DNA of 14,645 bases from Rubrobacter sp. GTDB lineage: Bacteria; Actinomycetota; Rubrobacteria; Rubrobacterales; Rubrobacteraceae. The notes beneath the pieces are model-generated. The model had not been told where the DNA came from, made no database searches, and worked only from the letters and a program-made list of their open reading frames with translations. Both the position numbers and the translations under genes were made by a program. The stretch spans positions 1 to 14,645 of the forward strand of contig JADDPY010000501.1 in NCBI GenBank assembly GCA_016781635.1, written 5' to 3'. This document shows, piece by piece, positions 1 through 4,664 of this stretch (within the stretch, counting starts at the first letter, position 1; every line of letters starts with the position of its first letter).

Positions 1-303
1 CCCGTGTTGCACCGACCGGTTGAACCCACCTTCTTTAAGGTCAAGTTTCCGCAGTAGCGCCTCGGCGGCGTCCTTGGCCGCATCGCGCCTCTTAAGCAAA
101 GCCCAGGAGGCCGCCGACAGCACCAGCGCGGCGACGGGCACGAGGCCCTTCCAAGACTCGTCCTTTACCCAAATTAGCGACAACCCGCCCGCAAACAACC
201 CCAATTGGCAGATGAGGGCCCAGCCCCAGAAACGCTTTGCCCGGTCGAACAAGGCCCGGGAGAGCGCCCTGGGGTCGTGACGTAACCGACCCAAACTACC
301 CAC
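1..303 (-). CDS. Probable transmembrane CBASS effector, N-terminal part (gene runs off the window)
   Basis: Open for 101 codons from a GTG at 303 to the window edge, in the frame that overlaps the cyclase stop by 8 bp; a TTG at 294 is an alternative start. After a basic, amphipathic lead (about residues 1-25) come two hydrophobic segments, roughly 26-45 (WGWALICQLGLFAGGLSLIW) and 53-70, joined by a short charged loop (VKDESWKG). A charged, alanine-rich stretch (about 71-92) follows. This shape fits the N-terminus of the SMODS-associated 2TM/4TM (S-4TM, SLATT-like) effectors that sit directly downstream of CBASS cyclases, bind the cyclic oligonucleotide and damage the inner membrane. The translational overlap supports one transcript with the cyclase. 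The family call rests on topology and position only, because the C-terminal half is outside the window. Confidence 0.6.
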   Translation of the reverse strand, partial: MGSLGRLRHDPRALSRALFDRAKRFWGWALICQLGLFAGGLSLIWVKDESWKGLVPVAALVLSAASWALLKRRDAAKDAAEALLRKLDLKEGGFNRSVQHG

Positions 304-1300
304 CGTAACCGGGAAACGCCCAGCCGAACACCCGCCCCCACGCCTTGATGGCCTCCTCGTCGTCGGACTCGGCCTCGAAGGCCAGCGCTCGCCAGGCCAA
401 GAGGCTCGCAGTGTTCATCGCCTGAGCGACTTTCTGCTTCGTGTCGTAGGAGACATCGGCGTCGAGGTCCGGGTTGAGGTGCTTGGGATCCGGGCAAGAG
501 GCCCAGAGGTAGGTCGGTGCGTAATCGAAGAAGTACTTGACGGCAGAGGGGAAGTCGTCGATCTTCGGGGCGTAGTCGAAGACCTTTATTGCCATAGTCT
601 CGAAGTAGTAAGGCCGCAGCACGGGCTTCATCGTCCGCTTGTTCCAATGCTTGAGGAGTCGGAGCGTGGGCAGGAAGAGGCCGCCGTGCTGGGAGTTCAG
701 CCGGGTGACGTTCTCCTGGTCGATCCTCGGGTCCGTGCGGATCCAGTCCCCCCTGCCGTTGGGTATCAAGAAGTACGCTCGCCCCCCCAGCCCGTCACCG
801 ATCGGGACTGCGGGGACTACGTCGAACACCCAGTCGTAGGAGACAAGCTCGAGCGTGACCGCCTGCATGTTCCTCTTTACCTCCGCCCGCCTGTAGTTGC
901 TCACCGAGGAGAGCGAACTCTTGATCTTGTTCAAAACCCTCGTCGAGCTCACGTAGCCATACTCGTCGTAGAAAGCGGCCAAAGGAGCCGCGGGGTCGTC
1001 GATCCTCAACCAATACGTATATGGGTCGGTCGCCTTCTGGACGGAACTTGTGCCCAGCCCGTTCAGCAGAGGCATAAGATCTATGTCGTCCAGCGGCCGT
1101 ATCTTCGTCCTCCTAGCGAACGACCCGAAGTTCAGGAACTCGTTCGACAGCTTCGGGAACCCCGGCTCGCTTTGCGATAGTGCCTTCAACTGATCGTACA
1201 GGTAGTTGCGGCTGGACCTCGCGGTCACCGTCGCGTCCGGGTCGAGGTCGACGGTTTCTACCCTGAACTCTTTGAAGGCCCCCCATACCGTGTACGGCAT
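296..1300 (-). CDS. CD-NTase (CBASS cyclic-oligonucleotide synthase, SMODS-type nucleotidyltransferase)
   Basis: About 334 aa, matching CBASS cyclases of the pol-beta superfamily. The signature GS-x(9+)-DxD is clear: NFGSFARRTKIRPLDDID places Gly59-Ser60 and the metal-binding Asp72 and Asp74 (ATG numbering), and a third acidic candidate is Asp160 in VFDVVPA on a following strand. Downstream, IPNGRGDWIRTDP and the helix LPTLRLLKHWNKR match the nucleotide-binding and helical parts of this family. Such enzymes sense phage infection and make cyclic di- or trinucleotides that activate a partner effector. The membrane gene overlapping its stop is the likely partner. The ATG at 1300 is preferred over the GTG at 1306 because GGAGGA (1312-1307) is 6 nt from the ATG but touches the GTG. 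The promoter at 1393-1365 drives it. The nucleotide product cannot be read from sequence. Confidence 0.88.
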   Translation of the reverse strand: MPYTVWGAFKEFRVETVDLDPDATVTARSSRNYLYDQLKALSQSEPGFPKLSNEFLNFGSFARRTKIRPLDDIDLMPLLNGLGTSSVQKATDPYTYWLRIDDPAAPLAAFYDEYGYVSSTRVLNKIKSSLSSVSNYRRAEVKRNMQAVTLELVSYDWVFDVVPAVPIGDGLGGRAYFLIPNGRGDWIRTDPRIDQENVTRLNSQHGGLFLPTLRLLKHWNKRTMKPVLRPYYFETMAIKVFDYAPKIDDFPSAVKYFFDYAPTYLWASCPDPKHLNPDLDADVSYDTKQKVAQAMNTASLLAWRALAFEAESDDEEAIKAWGRVFGWAFPGYGG

Positions 1301-1306
1301 CTTCAC

Positions 1307-1312
1307 TCCTCC
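1307..1312 (-). promoter_or_regulatory. Ribosome binding site that decides the cyclase start
   Basis: GGAGGA on the minus strand lies directly against an in-frame GTG (1306) but 6 nt before an in-frame ATG (1300). Normal spacing favours the ATG, shortening the protein by two residues. Confidence 0.75.
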
Positions 1313-1344
1313 CCCGCCGACATACGGCGATCATTTTTTCACTG

Positions 1345-1364
1345 TTGGCGTAAATTTAAGCCAA
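1345..1364. promoter_or_regulatory. Operator-like palindrome over the CBASS transcription start
   Basis: TTGGC-GTAAATTTAA-GCCAA is a 20-bp dyad in which 18 of 20 positions are symmetric. It abuts the -10 box of the minus-strand promoter and covers the expected start site, where a bound dimer would block initiation. The likely ligand is the neighbouring XRE protein. That is inference from position. Confidence 0.65.
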
Positions 1365-1393
1365 ATTCTATTGTCAGTGTATTACGCTGTCAA
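1365..1393 (-). promoter_or_regulatory. Sigma70-type promoter of the CBASS operon
   Basis: On the minus strand a perfect -35 TTGACA (1393-1388) is followed by a 17-bp spacer and TAGAAT (1370-1365), one mismatch from TATAAT. Transcription would begin near 1358 and give a leader of about 58 nt to the cyclase ATG. Such a strong promoter on a toxic operon implies tight repression, consistent with the overlapping dyads and the divergent XRE gene. Confidence 0.8.
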
Positions 1394-1398
1394 CGTAA
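1382..1398. promoter_or_regulatory. Second dyad enclosing the -35 box
   Basis: TTACG-(7 nt)-CGTAA arms flank the TTGACA -35 of the CBASS promoter. The right side (CGTAAAT, 1394-1400) repeats the CGTAAAT within the first palindrome (1349-1355), so both may be sites of one regulator, possibly bound cooperatively. It also lies upstream of the XRE gene, so it could mediate autoregulation. Confidence 0.5.
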
Positions 1399-1453
1399 AT
1401 CAGTTAATATTTGTACTATCGGGAGAACAAAGGGTTTGGCGACCGGGGGCAGC

Positions 1454-1858
1454 GTGAGGTTGAGGGATCGTTTAGGGGAGCTTAGGAAGGAGCGCGGCTT
1501 GACCCTGCGCGAGGTGCGCGAGCTCGTGCAGGAGCGGACCGGCGAGAGGATTTCCGTGTCGTACTTGTCCGAGCTGGAAAGGACGGACACAATCCCATCG
1601 GTCGAGACACTGCTGCGGCTCTGCAAAGCTTACGACCTGTCGCTGAACGACCTCTTATCCCCGGTCGATTTCTTCGGCGACGCCGGCGAGTCCCGTTACC
1701 CGAAGGAGTTGCGCGAACTCATCGAGGGGCAGCGCATACCCGAGGAGTGGGCGGATACGCTCTCCCGCATCGAGTTCAGGGGGCGGCGCCCTGGGAGCCA
1801 GGAGGAGTGGCTCGCAATCTATTCGATGCTGAGGGCGTTCATGGAACCCAAGGGGTAG
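1454..1858 (+). CDS. XRE-family transcriptional repressor (CapH-like)
   Basis: About 134 aa. Residues 3-68 form a helix-turn-helix of the Cro/C1 class: RLRDRLGELRKERGLTLREV, then SVSYLSELERTDTIPSVETL, then LLRLCKAYDLSLNDLL. The remaining 60 or so residues are charged and probably serve dimerisation or contain the cleavage site. It is divergent from a CBASS operon and 10 bp before an ImmA/IrrE peptidase gene, the arrangement known for CapH, which represses CBASS until the partner peptidase cuts it. The GTG at 1454 follows GGGGG with 5-nt spacing. A TTG at 1436 would add six residues, but a possible -10 (TACTAT, 1414-1419) would leave it almost no leader. The HTH call is firm; the CapH role is inferred from context. 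Confidence 0.85.
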   Translation: MRLRDRLGELRKERGLTLREVRELVQERTGERISVSYLSELERTDTIPSVETLLRLCKAYDLSLNDLLSPVDFFGDAGESRYPKELRELIEGQRIPEEWADTLSRIEFRGRRPGSQEEWLAIYSMLRAFMEPKG

Positions 1859-1868
1859 GGGGAGCACC

Positions 1869-2717
1869 GTGCTCAGGCCGCTGACGCAAGGGGACGTGGA
1901 CCGCAAGGTGGTGGAGATGGTGGCCGACGCCCGCGAGCGGTTCGGCATCCCGGAGGCCTGCGACGGCGAGACCGCGTGCAGCAAGGTCGGGCTCCAGGTC
2001 CGGCGCGGGCCGTTGGGGCCCGGCACGGACGGGATGCTCGCCGACGGCTACGTGGTCGTAAACCGCGGCCTCCGTTGGGCGCCCCGCGTCGAGTTCACCA
2101 TCTTCCACGAGGTGTTCCACTATCTGCTGGAGGAAGACGGGGAGATCATCGAGTTCTACACCGAGCTTCTGCGCTCCGACGACGCGGGCTACCGTGCTGC
2201 GCTCGAGCGCTGCTGTCACCAGGGCGCCGCCGAGTTCATGATGCCGCGGTCTCGCGTGAGGGAGGCCATGTCGTCGGAGGGACTCTCCGTGGACCTCATC
2301 GAGATCCTGGCCGAACGCCATCGGGCGTCCATCGTCGCCTCGGCGATCCAGATCGCCCGCTGCGCCGCGGTCGACTGCTACGTCGTGGTCTGCTCTCACG
2401 GGCGCGCGCCCAGGTCCTCTCCGCCTCACCGAGGGCTGTTCGTGGAGTACGCCGCCGCTCCCTCGCGGGTCAGGTACCCGCTCGGCCGCTTCAGCCCCAT
2501 CCACGGAGACAACCTCCTAGACGAGGCATGGCGAATGGACGACCGCGTCTCAGGCATCTCCTACGTGCCCTTCCGCTCCGCAGCCCGCAGGAGACCCGAG
2601 AGGCGCATGGAGTGTCGCTGCGACGCCAAGCGCCTTGGCGATTGGGTGCTGGGGATTTTGTCGCTCGAGGACCCCGTTCCACCCGGCCAAATCTCCTTGT
2701 CCCTGGAGGGGATATAG
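1869..2717 (+). CDS. ImmA/IrrE-family zinc metallopeptidase (CapP-like)
   Basis: 282 aa from a GTG at 1869, preceded by a GGGGGAG ribosome site. The zinc motif HEVFH (His80, Glu81, His84) is intact, and GAAEFMMP supplies the downstream glutamate ligand, Glu122, in the usual position for ImmA/IrrE enzymes. The peptidase domain covers roughly residues 15-165. About 115 residues follow, including several strand-like stretches (CYVVVCSHGRA, VSGISYVPFRS, WVLGILSLEDP) that may be a GAF/sensor-type regulatory domain. Two adjacent cysteines (115-116) precede the third ligand. Known family members cleave a partner XRE repressor; CapP does this for CBASS in response to DNA damage. The 10-bp gap to the XRE gene implies co-expression. 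Peptidase identity is firm, the CapP role likely. Confidence 0.87.
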   Translation: MLRPLTQGDVDRKVVEMVADARERFGIPEACDGETACSKVGLQVRRGPLGPGTDGMLADGYVVVNRGLRWAPRVEFTIFHEVFHYLLEEDGEIIEFYTELLRSDDAGYRAALERCCHQGAAEFMMPRSRVREAMSSEGLSVDLIEILAERHRASIVASAIQIARCAAVDCYVVVCSHGRAPRSSPPHRGLFVEYAAAPSRVRYPLGRFSPIHGDNLLDEAWRMDDRVSGISYVPFRSAARRRPERRMECRCDAKRLGDWVLGILSLEDPVPPGQISLSLEGI

Positions 2718-2807
2718 GCTGGAAGGACGTCGATCACGCAATCGGTAAAATATTGCCTTACAGTAGGGGTAGCGGTAGGAGCGAGAAGGCCTAGAAAGTC
2801 GAATTCC

Positions 2808-2982
2808 GCATGTCATCAAGAATACGCCTGCAAAAGACCGTCACCATCGTCAAGACCGTCGGGCAATCGAGAAATCAAATAAATAGAACCGTACCGGGAT
2901 CCTCTCCATAGATAGCCTTGACGGTTCCGACGGTGATGACGATGAATTACACGGCTGTTCTAAAGGCCTCCCCGATGGCTTC
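2808..2982. repeat. Dispersed inverted-repeat element, copy A (MITE-like)
   Basis: The left end (2808-2860) closely matches 12716-12768, and the right end (2912-2982) matches both 12852-12914 and 14131-14200. The two ends are imperfect inverted repeats of about 42 bp. Each contains three 6-mers at exactly 9-bp spacing: ACCGTC/ATCGTC/ACCGTC at 2837, 2846 and 2855, and the complementary GACGGT/GACGGT/GACGAT at 2920, 2929 and 2938. The centre (about 2861-2911) is unrelated to that of copy B. No coding capacity is seen. It separates the peptidase gene from the exonuclease gene. A non-autonomous mobile element is the best guess. Confidence 0.65.
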
Positions 2983-3000
2983 TGCGTACAATGCGGGGGT

Positions 3001-3570
3001 ATGAGGATTCGTGCTCTAGACCTTAACGAAGACCGCGCCGGCTCGGTAAGCTGGGCCAGAAGCCTTCTGGACTCGGGAGGGTTCTGCGTGCTCGATTCGG
3101 AGACCACCGGCCTAACGCCCCCCGTGCAGTTCGTGGAGATAGCGATCGTGGACGCGGGTGCAAGAACGCTCTTCGAGGGCACCTTCAGGCCCGACCGCCC
3201 CGTAGAGCCCGGCGCCACGCGAGTGCACGGCCACACCGCTCGCAGCCTCGCCGGCTCGCCTTCTTTCTGGGAGGTCTACCCCAATCTGTTGGAGGCTTTG
3301 TGGGGGAGAAGAGTCGTCGTCTACAACGCTCCCTACGACAGGAGGGTCTGGGACGGAGAAGTGAGGAGCCTCGGGGCGCGTGGATCCCTCGCCGGAGCGC
3401 TTCCTCAATGGGAGTGCGCCATAAGGCGCTACGCGGCCTACGTGGGAGAGCCCTCGAGGCGGGGCGGCTACCGCTCCCAGAAGCTGCCTAAGGGGGACCA
3501 CAGCGCCTTGGGAGACGCCCTGGCGACTCTGCGGCTGATCGAGCAGATAGCCGCAGGAAGACGAGAATGA
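3001..3570 (+). CDS. DEDDh-type 3'-5' exonuclease (DnaQ-like fold)
   Basis: 189 aa, a single RNase T/DnaQ-like exonuclease domain. All catalytic motifs are visible: Exo I in VLDSETTGL (Asp32, Glu34), Exo II around NAPYD (Asp113), and Exo III as HSALGD (His167, Asp172), which defines the DEDDh subgroup. HGHTARSLAG at 76-85 matches the usual HGI-type loop. It should remove nucleotides from 3' ends of DNA or RNA. There is no polymerase, BRCT or GIY-YIG extension, so a stand-alone trimming or defence role is more likely than replicative proofreading. The start at 3001 follows only a weak GGGGG and lies about 18 bp past repeat element A, which may carry its upstream signals. Its nearness to the CBASS cassette makes an accessory role possible but unproven. 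Confidence 0.85.
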   Translation: MRIRALDLNEDRAGSVSWARSLLDSGGFCVLDSETTGLTPPVQFVEIAIVDAGARTLFEGTFRPDRPVEPGATRVHGHTARSLAGSPSFWEVYPNLLEALWGRRVVVYNAPYDRRVWDGEVRSLGARGSLAGALPQWECAIRRYAAYVGEPSRRGGYRSQKLPKGDHSALGDALATLRLIEQIAAGRRE

Positions 3571-3661
3571 GGAGTATCGGAATGAGGTCGATCAAGCGGA
3601 TTCAATATAACTGCTGGGTAGTAGCCTAAACCGCGTTACTGTAGATGGAGCGTAATGTTGC

Positions 3662-4345
3662 ATGGCAGAACAAGACGATAAGAGTCTGGTCAAGAAGCTA
3701 AAAGCGGTCGTCCTCGACGTTGATCCGGAGGGGATCTTCAAGGATGCACGTGCAGCGGGCTTGGACGTAACGAAGGTTGAGGACTTCAGGGAGTAGGCAC
3801 ACAACTACTGGCGTGTCGAGGACCTTATGCGCCAGTATGCGCGTCGAGCAGCACGGTTTAGCGCCGCTGGCGGTGCTACGTCCGGAGCCGGGGGCGTTGT
3901 GACAGCTACAACCCTGGGTGTTGCGGACATTGCTCACATGGCAGCCCAGCTCTACCGGCTCTGCCAGCGGCTCGCCGTCCTAAACGGCTTCGATCTAGAA
4001 AACCCACTGCAACGCGAAAGAGCGGAAGAGATTTACCTTCTTGCCCTTGGCTTCGATGCAGTGGCGCAAGCAACGTTGAAGCAGCAACTCGCTCGTGCGG
4101 CAGGCATAGCTGGGAAAAGAGGGGCCTACAGCAACTACATACTTCAGCTAATAATGTTCGTAGCCAAAAACTTGGGAACCCAGATCACCTCTAAGCAAGC
4201 AGCTAAATTCATTCCGGTGGCTGGAGGCGTCATCGGAGCGACAGTCAACTACACTTTTGCCAGAACAGCCGCGAACAAGATGCTTAACGTGTTCAAAGAC
4301 GACTACTACAGAACTTGGCAGGCGGGAAGTAGAGGAGGCGGCTGA
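3662..4345 (+). pseudogene. EcsC-family protein gene interrupted by an in-frame amber codon
   Basis: One reading frame of 226 sense codons begins at ATG 3662 (MAEQDDKSLVKKLKAV) and is broken only by TAG at 3794-3796. It continues as AHNYWRVEDLMRQYARRAAR. The downstream part has EcsC-family hallmarks: a glycine/alanine-rich SAAGGATSGAGG after the YARR helix, and KFIPVAGGVIGATVNYTFAR near the C-terminus. EcsC proteins are membrane-associated, with an unclear role linked to ABC exporters in Bacillus. The charged N-terminal 44 codons read naturally into the rest without a frameshift, so a recent nonsense mutation is the simplest account. Re-initiation at ATG 3827 would give 172 aa. Amber readthrough or a sequencing error cannot be excluded. 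Confidence 0.65.
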
Positions 4346-4516
4346 AAGGCTGTCTAACGCCATGCGGCAACAGGCCGCGGGTAGTACGGGGCTCTCTACT
4401 CCAGTTGCACGAACCGGCCAGGGGGCTGATGAATCCGAAGCGGCACGAAGCGGACCACAAACGTCCGACAACACCTGTCTCGTCATGCAGCTTCCCCGGG
4501 TGCGTCCTTACGCGCC

Positions 4517-4533
4517 TTTGCCATTTTGGCAAA
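4517..4533. promoter_or_regulatory. 17-bp perfect palindrome (possible operator)
   Basis: TTTGCCA-TTT-TGGCAAA has perfect 7-bp arms around 3 nt, about 130 bp before the regulator start. It is not followed by a T-run, so an operator fits better than a terminator. Confidence 0.5.
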
Positions 4534-4588
4534 CGAGCTGCTTGGGTGAACTTCTAAACGGCTGGATGGACTGTACCGAACCACCATA

Positions 4589-4614
4589 CGTCTCGCACAC
4601 TCTCGTGCGAGACG
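4589..4614. promoter_or_regulatory. Perfect 10-bp-stem hairpin upstream of the regulator
   Basis: CGTCTCGCAC and GTGCGAGACG are exact complements around a 6-nt loop (ACTCTC), 51 bp before the GTG at 4665. No U-tract follows on either strand, which argues against an intrinsic terminator. A regulator operator or a 5'-UTR structure remain possible. Confidence 0.55.
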
Positions 4615-4664
4615 CCAGCTGTTATCATGCGGTGGTCTCACAATACCTTCGTCGGGGGTGTTCC

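Larger units (their letters stand above)
4346..4664. promoter_or_regulatory. Putative regulatory stretch upstream of the LuxR-type regulator
   Basis: An open frame crosses this stretch in phase with the regulator, but it translates to low-complexity, cysteine-containing sequence unlike a domain. It also contains two strong dyads (4517-4533 and 4589-4614). I read it as intergenic, with control sites for the downstream gene. No convincing -35/-10 pair was found. Confidence 0.45.

Noticed and set aside
479..1180. Plus-strand 233-codon frame opposite the cyclase
   Set aside because: Shadow of the cyclase: high-GC antisense frame rich in Arg/Val/Pro with no domain.
2718..2745. GGCTGGAAGGA shared with 12844-12854 as another repeat copy
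   Set aside because: An 11-base match is expected by chance in a window this size, and the 9-bp-period 6-mers are absent.
1976..2794. Second long plus-strand frame over the peptidase gene
   Set aside because: Arg/His/Pro-rich shadow frame. The peptidase frame has the HEVFH motif and family sequence.
4257..4664. N-terminal extension of the LuxR-type regulator
   Set aside because: The frame is open, but it overlaps the EcsC frame by 89 bp, encodes no recognisable domain and carries two strong dyads. Conserved sequence starts after GTG 4665.
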